Shown in pieces: positions 24,060-32,513 of a DNA stretch of 34,779 bases. The translations under genes and the position numbers were made by a program. Positions within the stretch are counted from its first letter, which is position 1; each line of letters starts with the position of its first letter. The stretch lies in the NCBI GenBank assembly GCA_039030335.1, contig JBCCEJ010000059.1, positions 1 to 34,779 of the forward strand, read 5' to 3'. The notes below the pieces were generated by a model that had not been told where the DNA came from, ran no database searches, and worked only from the letters and a program-made list of their open reading frames with translations. The stretch is from JBCCEJ01 sp039030335 (lineage in GTDB: Bacteria > Pseudomonadota > Gammaproteobacteria > HK1).

Positions 24060-25325
24060 TCAGGCGGCAGCCTGTTCGCCGCCCACGATGCGGTCGAGCA
24101 CCGGCAACAGGTATTCACGAAACAGCTCGGGGTTTTCGGACATCGGAAAATGCCCCATCTCCCGCATGACTTCGAAATGCGCGGCGCCCACCTTTTCAGC
24201 GAGTTCCGCGCCCATCTCCGGCGTCGCCGACGGATCGTACTCACCGCTCAGTAGATAGAGCGGGCAGCCATTGCCCGCCAGCCGGTCGAGGGGCGCGTTG
24301 CGCAAATCCCCATCGGTGAAGTAATAGTGCAGGTCGCCCAGGAAGATGCCGGGCCCGCCCTGCATGTAATGCCACATGGTCTCCCACCGCTGCGCGACCG
24401 GAGACTGCGGTGCCATGACGCCGTTCATGAGGGCCCCGGCGACCTTGCCACCATGCACGTCGGGACGATGCAGCACCATGCGTGAGCCATCCTCGACATT
24501 CCCGGTCTTGTCGTCGGCATATAGCGCTGACTGCAGGCCGATGGCCGCTCTGAAGAACGCGGCGTGGCGCAACGCCAGATGCACGACCACGCGTCCGCCA
24601 ATGGAGCAGCCCATGACGACCGGCTGGTCGAGGCCGAGCGCATTGGCGACAGCCATGACGGTGTTCACATAGGCGTCCGTGGTCAGTTTGTACACTTCCT
24701 GCTGATAGCCGACGGGCGGCGAGGATTTGCCGTGCCAGGGCAGGTCGAAAGCGATGACACGAAATCGACTGGTGATCTCGGCGTCGTTCAAAACGGCCCG
24801 GTACTGTCGGCCGTCGGCACCGGCGGTGTGCAGACACAGGAGCGGGATGCCCTGCCCGGCCTCTTCGAAGTAAATACGATGGCGCCGGCCGTGCAGGTCG
24901 ACGTGCACGTAGCGGCCCACCACGTCTTCGACATGGCCTGGTGCGGTTGCAGCCGCCTCGCCCGGCACATCGCGACCGGCCGGCGTGAACAGCATTTCCA
25001 GCATCAGCAGATTCTGATTGAACGCCAGCATGTCGCCTGACACCTCCAGGTGCCCGCGGCGGCGCATGGTCGACAACGCCTGGAATTCACGACCAGCGGC
25101 GGGTTTACGCTGCTCGGCCCAGTTCGCGGCGCTCGCCCTCAGCACGATGTCGACCGGCTGCCCGGGTGACTGTTCGGAAAGCGTCACACCTTGTGCATCG
25201 ATGCGCGCGTAACACGCGGCATCGTCGGAGCGCAGTTCCAGGATGAGTGTCCCGTAGCTCAGGTGCAGCGCCAGGTTCTCGTGCGCCTTGGCGCGCTCGG
25301 CCAGGAATTGAAAGTTCTCTAGCAT
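24060..25325 (-). CDS. Fusion of an SCP2-like domain and an alpha/beta hydrolase
   Basis: Residues 1-115 of 421 resemble the SCP2 sterol-carrier fold: an N-terminal strand run, VDIVLRASAANWAEQ, and LEVSGDMLAFNQNLLMLEMLF, as in lipid-binding SCP2 proteins (DGD...AF..L). Residues 150-415 form an alpha/beta hydrolase with FDLPWHGKSSPP, nucleophile elbow MGCSIGGR, an acidic residue in LLSGEYDPSATPE and the catalytic His in MREMGHFPMSENPE. The layout resembles meta-cleavage-product and lactone hydrolases. GAGGAG about 9 bases upstream supports the start, which lies 6 bases past the carboxylase stop. The SCP2-like part suggests a bulky hydrophobic substrate such as a terpenoid or sterol; that is inference. 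Confidence 0.78.
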   Translation of the reverse strand: MLENFQFLAERAKAHENLALHLSYGTLILELRSDDAACYARIDAQGVTLSEQSPGQPVDIVLRASAANWAEQRKPAAGREFQALSTMRRRGHLEVSGDMLAFNQNLLMLEMLFTPAGRDVPGEAAATAPGHVEDVVGRYVHVDLHGRRHRIYFEEAGQGIPLLCLHTAGADGRQYRAVLNDAEITSRFRVIAFDLPWHGKSSPPVGYQQEVYKLTTDAYVNTVMAVANALGLDQPVVMGCSIGGRVVVHLALRHAAFFRAAIGLQSALYADDKTGNVEDGSRMVLHRPDVHGGKVAGALMNGVMAPQSPVAQRWETMWHYMQGGPGIFLGDLHYYFTDGDLRNAPLDRLAGNGCPLYLLSGEYDPSATPEMGAELAEKVGAAHFEVMREMGHFPMSENPELFREYLLPVLDRIVGGEQAAA

Positions 25326-25331
25326 TGCCGG

Positions 25332-27356
25332 TTACTCCTCGGACGCCGTGTCCGGTGTTATCTCGAGAATCAGATCGTCGGCCGCAACCTGCGTGCCGGC
25401 CATCGCCGTGATACTCGCGACGACGCCGCCGATACCAGCCAGCAGTTCGTGCTGCATCTTCATCGCTTCGAGAACGGCGACACGTTGTCCCTTGGTGACC
25501 ACTTCGCCGGCCTTCACGTCGATTTCCAACAGCTGGCCGTGCATCGGAGCGCGAAGCACTCCACCGCCGCCAGCTTCTTCCGTCTCGGGCGCCGACAGCG
25601 ACAGGTTGCGAAGTTCGAGTGTGCGACGCGGCAGCGCGACCAGGAGCGTCGCTTCGTCCAACAGGTGGAACAACGTGTCGATACTCTGGCCGTCCAACAG
25701 GACCGTGAGGGCCGTCGGCGCATAAGTGCGCAACGTCATTTCGACCATCCTGTCGCCGAGGTCAACGCGATAGCCGGCACCACCGAGCGGCAATACACGT
25801 GCATGGTGCTCCACGTCATCGATGAGGTAGCGCAGATGAGTGCAGAGTTCGCCGGTACTGCTCCAGTCGAGCAGTTCCGGCGCCACCCCCGCCGACGCGG
25901 CGTAAGCGCGGGCACGCAGGGCCAGAAAGTGCGTGGTTGCCGCCACGGCGAGTTCCGCATCGCTCAACGGCGGCAGCGAAAAACCGTCGCGGCCGTAAGT
26001 CGCCTCGATGAATGCAGTGGTGGCCTCCCCTCGCGCGAAAGCCGGCACTTCGAGCGCATGCAGGAGAAAATCGCGGTTCGTGGCGAGACCGAGCGCGCCG
26101 AGTTCACCCAGTGCCTCGACCAGCCGGCGGCGAGCCTGTTCCCGGTCGGCGCCCGAGGCGATCACCTTCGCGACCATCGAATCGTAGAACGGCGACACTT
26201 CGCTGCCCGCGCTCACCCCGGTATCGATCCGGATACCGGGCCGCTCGGGCGCATGCCATGCATGGAGGATGCCGGTGCTCGGGATGAAGTCCTGAGCCGG
26301 GTCTTCCGCACAAAGGCGCACCTCGATGGCGTGACCGTCGAAGCGGATGTCGCTCTGCGCCGCCGGCAGCGCTTCGCCGGCCGCAACCCGCAGTTGCCAC
26401 TCGACGAGATCGAATCCGGTGATCGACTCGGTGACCGGATGTTCCACCTGAAGGCGCGTGTTCATTTCGAGAAAGAAGAACTCGTGCGCGTCGGTCAGCA
26501 GAAACTCGACGGTACCTGCGCCGACGTAGTCGACAGCCCGGGCAACATTACAGGCCGCTTCGCCCATGCGCGCGCGGAGCGCGTCCGTCATGACCGGGCA
26601 CGGCGCTTCTTCGATGACCTTCTGATGGCGCCGTTGCACAGAGCAATCGCGCTCACCGAGGTGCACGACGTTGCCGTGCCGATCGGCAAAGACCTGTACC
26701 TCGACATGCCGCGCGCCGATCAGTGCCCGCTCCAGAATAAGCGTGTCGTCTCCAAACGCACCGCGCGCCTCGGCCCGCGCCAGCGCAAGAGCCGGTGCGA
26801 GCGACGCTGCATCGTCGACCAGGCGCATACCGCGCCCTCCACCACCGGCCGCTGCTTTGATCATCAGCGGATAGCCGACAGACGCGCCCGCCGCCACTAA
26901 CGCTGCGTCCGACTGGTCGTCACCATCGTAGCCCGGGATGCATGGGACGTCGGTGTCGGCGAGATGCCGCTTGGCCCGGGCCTTGTCGCCCATGATGTCG
27001 ACCGCTGCCGCCGGCGGCCCGATGAAGGTCAGCCCCCCGGCTTCAACAGCGCGCGCAAAAGCGGCGTTTTCGGACAGAAAACCGTAGCCTGGATGAATGG
27101 CATCCGCACCGGCCGCACGCGCCGCCGCGAGGATGCGCTCAGCATTCAGGTAAGACTCAGCCGGTGCTGAAGCGCCGACGTGCTGGCGATCGTCACAGGC
27201 CTGCACGTGCGGTGCGTCGGCATCCGCGTCCGAGTAAACCGCAACGGTGCGAAGACCCATCGCGCGCGCCGTGCGCGCCACCCGGCACGCGATCTCGCCG
27301 CGATTGGCGATCAGTACGCAGGCGAGCGAACCCGCTGTGGTTCCGGTCGTGCTCAT
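25332..27356 (-). CDS. Acyl-CoA carboxylase alpha subunit: biotin carboxylase and biotin carrier
   Basis: This 674-residue protein has the MccA/AtuF/PccA layout. The biotin carboxylase domain (about 12-455) starts with VLIANRGEIACRV, has the ATP-grasp glycine loop KAAAGGGGRGMRLV, the active-site GERDCSVQRRHQKVIEEAP, and FLEMNTRLQVEHPVTE. A linking domain (about 480-590) precedes the biotinyl domain with the acceptor lysine K633 in EAMKMQ. It makes carboxybiotin from bicarbonate and ATP for the beta subunit encoded just upstream. Overall length fits 3-methylcrotonyl-, geranyl- or propionyl-CoA carboxylase; I cannot choose from sequence alone, but the operon favours an enoyl-CoA substrate. No strong Shine-Dalgarno is seen at 27356. 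Confidence 0.92.
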   Translation of the reverse strand: MSTTGTTAGSLACVLIANRGEIACRVARTARAMGLRTVAVYSDADADAPHVQACDDRQHVGASAPAESYLNAERILAAARAAGADAIHPGYGFLSENAAFARAVEAGGLTFIGPPAAAVDIMGDKARAKRHLADTDVPCIPGYDGDDQSDAALVAAGASVGYPLMIKAAAGGGGRGMRLVDDAASLAPALALARAEARGAFGDDTLILERALIGARHVEVQVFADRHGNVVHLGERDCSVQRRHQKVIEEAPCPVMTDALRARMGEAACNVARAVDYVGAGTVEFLLTDAHEFFFLEMNTRLQVEHPVTESITGFDLVEWQLRVAAGEALPAAQSDIRFDGHAIEVRLCAEDPAQDFIPSTGILHAWHAPERPGIRIDTGVSAGSEVSPFYDSMVAKVIASGADREQARRRLVEALGELGALGLATNRDFLLHALEVPAFARGEATTAFIEATYGRDGFSLPPLSDAELAVAATTHFLALRARAYAASAGVAPELLDWSSTGELCTHLRYLIDDVEHHARVLPLGGAGYRVDLGDRMVEMTLRTYAPTALTVLLDGQSIDTLFHLLDEATLLVALPRRTLELRNLSLSAPETEEAGGGGVLRAPMHGQLLEIDVKAGEVVTKGQRVAVLEAMKMQHELLAGIGGVVASITAMAGTQVAADDLILEITPDTASEE

Positions 27357-27460
27357 GGCTTCAGATTCATCCAGGTGGGCTCATGACAGTGGGTGCGCCG
27401 GGAGCATGGACTTGCGCCGGAAGCGGGGCGTTTGCGATCGGCTGGCAACATCTCCGGCGC

Positions 27461-29083
27461 CTACATCCGAGCGACGCCGAAGCTGTTCGGACGTACTTCA
27501 CGCCCCCGCGCTTCGAGCACCGTCTCCAGGGCAAAACCCAGCACGCGACGGGAATCACGCGGGTCGATCACACCATGGTCCAGATTGCGTCCGGACGTGT
27601 AAAACGGACTTTCCTGGCGGGTAAAGAGCGCGACGATCTTCTCCTCCTGCGCCCGCAGCGCCTCCGCGTCGACCGGCTGACCCTTGCGCTCGGCGGCCAC
27701 TTCGGCAACCTGTGTCATCGTGCGGGCTGCCTGCTGACCACCCATCACACCGGTTGACGCATTCGGCCAGGAGAACAGGAAATCGGGCTGATAGGCGAGA
27801 CCGCACATGCCGTAGTTGCCCGCACCGAAGCTCGCGCCGATGTAGAGCGTTAACTTCGGCACGCGCACGTTGGAAACGGCCTGAATCATTTTCGAGCCAT
27901 GCTTGATCATGCCGCCGTGTTCGTACTCCGTGCCGACCATGTAGCCGGTCGTGTTGTTCAGGAACACGATCGGCAGGTCGGCCTGATCGCAGAGCTGGAA
28001 GAACTGCGCGGCCTTGGTCGCACCGGCCGGATCGAACGGTCCATTGTTACCGATGACGCCGCACGCGAATCCCATGATGGAGGCGCGCACACAAACCGTG
28101 GATACGCCGTAGCGCGGTTTGAATTCATCGAAGTCGGACCCGTCGACGATCCGGGCCAGCACTTCGCGCACGTCGTAGGGCACCGTGTAGTCGGTGGGCA
28201 CGACGCCGGCCAGTTCGTCAGGTGAGTAACGCGGCGGCGCGTAGTCGTCGCGCGCCGGCAATGTCAAACGCGCGTTCCAGTTGAGGCGGCTTATCGCATC
28301 GCGGGCCATGGCGATGCCGTGCGCATCGTCCTCGGCCAGATACTCGACCAGCCCCGAGATACTCGCGTGCATCTCGCTGCCGCCGAGGGTGCGGTCGTCT
28401 GCCACTTCACCAGTAGCCGCGCGCACCAGGGCGGCCCCGCCAAGCGCCGCGAGACCGTTGTGTTTGACCCCGACAACGTAGTCCGACATGCCCGGCATAT
28501 ACGCGCCGCCCGCCGTCGACGGCCCATGGAGGACGGTCAATGTCGGCACGCCAGCCGCGCTGAGCAGCGCCAGGTTGCGGAACAGCTCGCCGCCGCGCGC
28601 CCAACCCTCGACGGCGTAGTCCATCAGATTCGCGCCCGCGCTCTCGACCAGATGGATGAACGGCAGCTTGAACCTGAGCGCCATGCGCTGCGCGTTCAAC
28701 GCGGCCTGCCAGCCGCCGGGCGTACCGGCACCGGCGCGAATGCCGCTGTCGTCCGCCCAGACCATGCAGCGCGTACCGCGTACGAAACCAATGCCGAGAA
28801 TCACGCTGCCGCCTGGAATACTGGTCTCGGGATCCGGATCCTCGAGCAGGTAGTTGGCGAGCGAGTTGAGCCTCAGGAAGGGCATGCCCGGATCGAGCAG
28901 ATGCTGGACCCGGTCGTGGGGCGGAATCTGCCCGCGGCGTTCGAACGTCGGCCGGCGCCGCTCCGACGCCGCGACCGCCCGCGCTTCCAGTCCGTGTAGT
29001 TCATCGACCAGTGCTAGCATCGCCGCGCGTTGTTCCACGAACACCGCGCTACCGGTCTGTACCTGCGATCGAAATACCGCCAT
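27461..29083 (-). CDS. Acyl-CoA carboxylase beta subunit: carboxyltransferase
   Basis: This 540-residue carboxyltransferase has the crotonase-fold halves of MccB/AtuC: a first half with LLDPGMPFLRL, ESAGANLMDY and GPSTAGGAYMPGMSDY, and a second half with RASIMGFACGVIGNNGPFD, FLNNTTGYMVGTEYEHGGMIKHGSKM and SFGAGNYGMCGLAYQPDFLFSWPNA. The FGAGNYGMCGRAY-like segment is typical of methylcrotonyl/geranyl-CoA types rather than propionyl-CoA types. The length fits too. It transfers carboxyl from biotin to the acyl-CoA. It lies upstream of the alpha subunit with a 104-base gap in which no gene is visible, and 40 bases after the dehydrogenase gene. Confidence 0.92.
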   Translation of the reverse strand: MAVFRSQVQTGSAVFVEQRAAMLALVDELHGLEARAVAASERRRPTFERRGQIPPHDRVQHLLDPGMPFLRLNSLANYLLEDPDPETSIPGGSVILGIGFVRGTRCMVWADDSGIRAGAGTPGGWQAALNAQRMALRFKLPFIHLVESAGANLMDYAVEGWARGGELFRNLALLSAAGVPTLTVLHGPSTAGGAYMPGMSDYVVGVKHNGLAALGGAALVRAATGEVADDRTLGGSEMHASISGLVEYLAEDDAHGIAMARDAISRLNWNARLTLPARDDYAPPRYSPDELAGVVPTDYTVPYDVREVLARIVDGSDFDEFKPRYGVSTVCVRASIMGFACGVIGNNGPFDPAGATKAAQFFQLCDQADLPIVFLNNTTGYMVGTEYEHGGMIKHGSKMIQAVSNVRVPKLTLYIGASFGAGNYGMCGLAYQPDFLFSWPNASTGVMGGQQAARTMTQVAEVAAERKGQPVDAEALRAQEEKIVALFTRQESPFYTSGRNLDHGVIDPRDSRRVLGFALETVLEARGREVRPNSFGVARM

Positions 29084-29123
29084 CGGCGTCGAATTCCCGA
29101 ATCGGTGACCGTCTGAATACGAG

Positions 29124-30011
29124 TCAGACGTCTGGCTTCAAGAGCTTGATGATCCCGCTTACGTCGAGCTCGCCGTGGCCCTGATCGATAAGCATCGCAT
29201 ACGCGGCCGTCGCGGCCGCGCCGAGCGGCGTCGAGGTGCCGGCGGCCTGGGATGCGGCCTGCGAGAGGCGCATATCCTTCAGCATCAGCTTCGCTGCAAA
29301 GCCAGGTTTGAAATCATTGCTGGCCGCCGACCCAGGCACCACCCCCGGCATCGGGCAGGAGTTGCTGAGGATGAAGGAGTCCCCGGTCGACGTGGAGATC
29401 ACGTCATAGAGCGTCTTGCGGTCGACACCGAGCTTTTCGCCCATTACGAACGCTTCGGCAACCGCCAGCGAATTGATGCCAGCCAGCATGTTGTTGCAGA
29501 TCTTCGTGACTTGCCCGAGGCCTGGTCCACCGCAGTGGATGATGTTCTTGCCCATGCCTTCGAGAATGGGCCTCGCGCGCGCGAACGCGCTCGGTTCCCC
29601 GCCGCACATGAACGTCAGGGTGCCGGCGTCGGCGCCGGTCACGCCACCTGAAACCGGGGCGTCCAGCATTTCAAAGCCGGCCTCCGTAGCCGCCGCGTGC
29701 ACCGCGCGTGCCGACTCGACGTCGATCGTGGATGAGTCGATCAAAAGCGTCCCGGGGCGCAGGGCACCGATCACACCTGCCTCGAAGTAAACGGATCGAA
29801 CGTTCTCACCGACCGGCAGCATCGTTACGACGACATCCACGTCCGTGGCCGCCTCCGCGGCTGACCCGCACGCCACAGCCCCGTCCTGTACGGCAAAATT
29901 CATCGCCTCTTCTGAAAGGTCGAAAACCTTCAGGGCATGCCCCGCGCGCACGAGGTTGCGCGTCATCGGCCCACCCATGTTGCCGAGCCCGATAAATCCG
30001 ATATCTGCCAT
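29124..30011 (-). CDS. mmsB: NAD(P)-dependent beta-hydroxyacid dehydrogenase (3-hydroxyisobutyrate dehydrogenase-like)
   Basis: At 295 residues it has exactly the HIBADH length. Motifs are FIGLGNMGGPMTRNL (Rossmann glycine loop, residues 5-19), LIDSSTIDVESAR, DAPVSGGVTGADAGTLTFMCGG (substrate-binding loop), GPGLGQVTKICNN with the catalytic lysine, and LMLKDMRLSQAA. These match MmsB and related beta-hydroxyacid dehydrogenases. I chose ATG 30011 over one 39 bases upstream because it begins the Rossmann strand; GGGGAG lies about 9 bases upstream. In this operon it could oxidise a hydroxy-acid made by hydration and hydrolysis of the CoA ester. The gene symbol is by similarity; valine degradation itself is not shown. 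Confidence 0.88.
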   Translation of the reverse strand: MADIGFIGLGNMGGPMTRNLVRAGHALKVFDLSEEAMNFAVQDGAVACGSAAEAATDVDVVVTMLPVGENVRSVYFEAGVIGALRPGTLLIDSSTIDVESARAVHAAATEAGFEMLDAPVSGGVTGADAGTLTFMCGGEPSAFARARPILEGMGKNIIHCGGPGLGQVTKICNNMLAGINSLAVAEAFVMGEKLGVDRKTLYDVISTSTGDSFILSNSCPMPGVVPGSAASNDFKPGFAAKLMLKDMRLSQAASQAAGTSTPLGAAATAAYAMLIDQGHGELDVSGIIKLLKPDV

Positions 30012-30092
30012 ATTCGTGAACTCCCCGGCACGCGGCTTCACAAGCCGCACACGTCTTCAGTTGTTGGTCCGCGGTGCGCCGCGGGTAATGAT

Positions 30093-31160
30093 TCAGGCGG
30101 CTTTGGTCGTCGCGACGAACTCGGTGTCAAAACCCGTGAACGGCGTTTGTATGCGCTGAATGTCCTGAATCAGGTCGGGCGGCATATCGCCGGCCATCGA
30201 CGAACTGGCGCTCGCCGAGATGGTGTCGGAGAAATCCGCGAAGCGCGCTTCGATGAGCGACGCGATCTCGTCGTGGCGGCCGATGGCCGCAAACTCATGC
30301 AGCAGCTCGTCCGGGATCTGCGCGGCCAGCTGATCCCACTCACCGGCTTTGGTCATCTTGTTGAGCTTACGGCCGAGATCGCCGTAGCCGTGCGCTTCCA
30401 GCACTGGCCAGTAGGCTGGTGTAGAACCGTAGAATCCGATCCGGTAGCGCACCCATTCAGCCACCTCGTGCACGGTCTCATCATCGGCCCCGGTGGCTAC
30501 GAAGCCCCCGCCGTTCACCTCGAAGTTCGCGCGCTGGCGTCCTGAGATCGCAAAACCTTTTTCAAGCTGCGGCAAGACGGTTTCAGCGACGTACTTGCGC
30601 GTGCAAAACGGATGCAGACGCACACCGTCGGCGACTTCGGCCGCGACTTTCAGCATGATCGGCCCAACGGCCGCCAGCGTCACGCCCGGCAACGGCAGGC
30701 CACTGCCATCCGGCACGAAGTGCGGGGTCATCAGCGTAAATGTGTAGTGGTCGCCCTCGAAGCGCAGTCGCTCGCCGAACTTCCAACACCGCCAGATCGC
30801 CTTGAGCGCCTGCAAGTACTCGCGCATCCGCGGGGCTGGCGGTGACCACGGCACGCTGAAGCGCTTCTCGTTGTGCGGCCGGATCTGCGTGCCAAGTCCC
30901 AGCATGAAGCGTCCGCCTGACGCCTCGTTCAGGTCCCACGACTGGTTGGCCGCCGACATCGGGCTCCGGGCGAAGGAGATCGCGATGCCCGTTGCGAGTT
31001 CGAGCCGTTCGGTACAAATAGCGGCTACGGCCAGCGGCAGAAACGGATCGTGACTGTTTTCGAGCGTCGTAACGCCGTCGTAGCCGGCTGCCTCTACGGC
31101 CTGCACGGCCGCCGTGACATTGCGCAGGTTGTCCTGGGGAATGGTGGTGATCACTCGCAT
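30093..31160 (-). CDS. LLM-class oxidoreductase, probably F420-dependent (TIGR03617-like)
   Basis: This 355-residue bacterial-luciferase-like TIM barrel begins TTIPQDNLRNVTAAVQAVEAAGYDGVTTLEN, then HDPFLPLAVAA, TGIAISFARSPM and ASGGRFMLGLGTQIRPHNEKRF. The RFMLGLGTQ-rPHNEkRF stretch and the later EVADGVRLHPFCTRKYV are those of the MSMEG_2256-type F420-dependent group known mainly from actinobacteria. Whether this protein uses F420 or FMN cannot be read with certainty. It starts three bases after the CoA-transferase stop, so it is coupled to it. In the pathway it could reduce an enone or oxidise an alcohol. Confidence 0.82.
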   Translation of the reverse strand: MRVITTIPQDNLRNVTAAVQAVEAAGYDGVTTLENSHDPFLPLAVAAICTERLELATGIAISFARSPMSAANQSWDLNEASGGRFMLGLGTQIRPHNEKRFSVPWSPPAPRMREYLQALKAIWRCWKFGERLRFEGDHYTFTLMTPHFVPDGSGLPLPGVTLAAVGPIMLKVAAEVADGVRLHPFCTRKYVAETVLPQLEKGFAISGRQRANFEVNGGGFVATGADDETVHEVAEWVRYRIGFYGSTPAYWPVLEAHGYGDLGRKLNKMTKAGEWDQLAAQIPDELLHEFAAIGRHDEIASLIEARFADFSDTISASASSSMAGDMPPDLIQDIQRIQTPFTGFDTEFVATTKAA

Positions 31161-31163
31161 CGT

Positions 31164-32375
31164 TCAGTTCTCTTTGCTACCTGCCGCGCCGCTGGTACGC
31201 AGTGCGGCGATCTCGTCGTCGGAAAATCCAAGTTCGCCGAGCACGCCGTCGGTACTGGCACCGAGTTGCTCGGCGTGGCGGTAGTACCCACCCGGGGTTT
31301 TTGAGAACGCCACCGGGATCTTGATCTGGCGCATACGACCCTCAGTCGGGTGTTCGACTTCAGGAAACATGTTGACCGCGCTCAAGTGTTCGCACTCGAA
31401 CAGGTCGTCCGGCGTGTTCATCGGCAGCACCGGCACGTCGGCCGCCTCCAGTGCCTCGCGCCACTCGGCGGTGGTGCGTGCCTGCATCAGCTCGGCCACC
31501 AGGGCGTAGAGCGCATCGATATGATCGATACGGGCCGACTGTGAGTTGAACCGCGCATCGTCGACGAATTCCGGGCGTCCGGCCACTTCAAAAAAACTCT
31601 TCCAGTGGCGGTTGTTATACGGCAGCACGCAGATATAGCCGTCTGCCGTCGGGTAAGGGCGCCGATGCGGCGTCAACATCCGGCCGTATCCGGCCGGTCC
31701 AGTCGGCGGTTCGTACATCCGGCCCTGCATGTGCTCACTCATCATGAAAGCCGTGATCGACTCGTACATCGGCACGTGCAGTTTCTGCCCTTCGCCGGTG
31801 CGCTCGCGGTGCACCAGTGCCATCGAGATCGCCCACGTCAGGTACAGGCCCGTGGTCTTGTCGGCGATGACGGTAGGCGCGTAGCGCGGCGTTCCGGTGA
31901 CCTGCCCATTCAGCGCGGCGAGGCCGGATGCGCCCTGGATCAGGTCGTCGTATGCCGGCTTGTCGACATACGGGCCGTCCTCACCATAACCCGTCGCGCT
32001 CGCATAGACGATGTCAGGGCGGACAGCCGCGATCGTGTCGTAGTCGATCTGCAAACGCGCCGCAGCCTTCGGGCGGATGTTGTGGACGAACACGTCGGCG
32101 GTGTCGACCAGCCGCATCAAGACGTCGTGCGCGCCTGGCTGTTTGAGGTCCAGCACGACACTGCGCTTGTTCCGCGACTTCGACATATAGGCCGACGACA
32201 TCCCGGGACTCCGTTTGGCACCGGTCTGTCGGCCGATGTCGCCACCTGGCGCCTCGACCTTGATGACGTCGGCGCCCATGTCGCCCAGGATCTGTGTGCA
32301 GAACGGACCAAGCATGACCGTGGTGAGGTCGATCACCCGCAGCCCGCTCAAAGGTCCCGGCGCACCATCGAACAT
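31164..32375 (-). CDS. CaiB/BaiF family (class III) CoA transferase
   Basis: This 403-residue enzyme transfers CoA between carboxylic acids. Visible motifs: PLSGLRVIDLTTVMLGPFCTQILGDMGADVIKVE at the N-terminus (CaiB start), RNKRSVVLDLKQPGAHDVL, VFVHNIRPKAAARLQIDY, the conserved-Asp segment PAYDDLIQGASGLAAL, and VPMYESITAFM. In class III enzymes the catalytic aspartate forms the acyl anhydride. The frame continues 16 codons upstream, but ATG 32375 is preceded by GCGAGG and starts the fold. It is the first gene of the operon and is divergent from the acyl-CoA dehydrogenase. It probably activates the free acid entering the pathway. Confidence 0.9.
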   Translation of the reverse strand: MFDGAPGPLSGLRVIDLTTVMLGPFCTQILGDMGADVIKVEAPGGDIGRQTGAKRSPGMSSAYMSKSRNKRSVVLDLKQPGAHDVLMRLVDTADVFVHNIRPKAAARLQIDYDTIAAVRPDIVYASATGYGEDGPYVDKPAYDDLIQGASGLAALNGQVTGTPRYAPTVIADKTTGLYLTWAISMALVHRERTGEGQKLHVPMYESITAFMMSEHMQGRMYEPPTGPAGYGRMLTPHRRPYPTADGYICVLPYNNRHWKSFFEVAGRPEFVDDARFNSQSARIDHIDALYALVAELMQARTTAEWREALEAADVPVLPMNTPDDLFECEHLSAVNMFPEVEHPTEGRMRQIKIPVAFSKTPGGYYRHAEQLGASTDGVLGELGFSDDEIAALRTSGAAGSKEN

Positions 32376-32430
32376 CAATCCAGCCTCGCTAAACCGGGCG
32401 TTGCGGCATCCACGGCAACGCATGGGTGTT

Positions 32431-32450
32431 CTGGCCGCACAGGCGGCCAG
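32431..32450. promoter_or_regulatory. Perfect 8-4-8 palindrome, candidate operator of the divergent catabolic promoters
   Basis: CTGGCCGC-ACAG-GCGGCCAG is a perfect inverted repeat of 8-base arms with a 4-base spacer. It lies in the 138 bases between the CoA-transferase start (minus) and the acyl-CoA dehydrogenase start (plus). A possible plus-strand -10, TACACT (32461-32466), follows 11 bases later. Size and symmetry suit a TetR- or GntR-type repressor dimer. No regulator gene is adjacent in the window. Confidence 0.5.
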
Positions 32451-32513
32451 ACATTCTCGTTACACTATCTTCCTTCAATTTCGCGAGCCGCGCACGGCAA
32501 CACCGGGTTCAAC

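Noticed and set aside
25449..26900. Plus-strand ORF of 483 codons
   Set aside because: It is the shadow of the biotin carboxylase gene on the opposite strand; no recognisable motifs.
31605..32513. 303-codon upstream extension of the acyl-CoA dehydrogenase frame
   Set aside because: The extension is antisense to the CoA-transferase gene, is Arg/His-rich and unlike any dehydrogenase; homology begins at ATG 32514.
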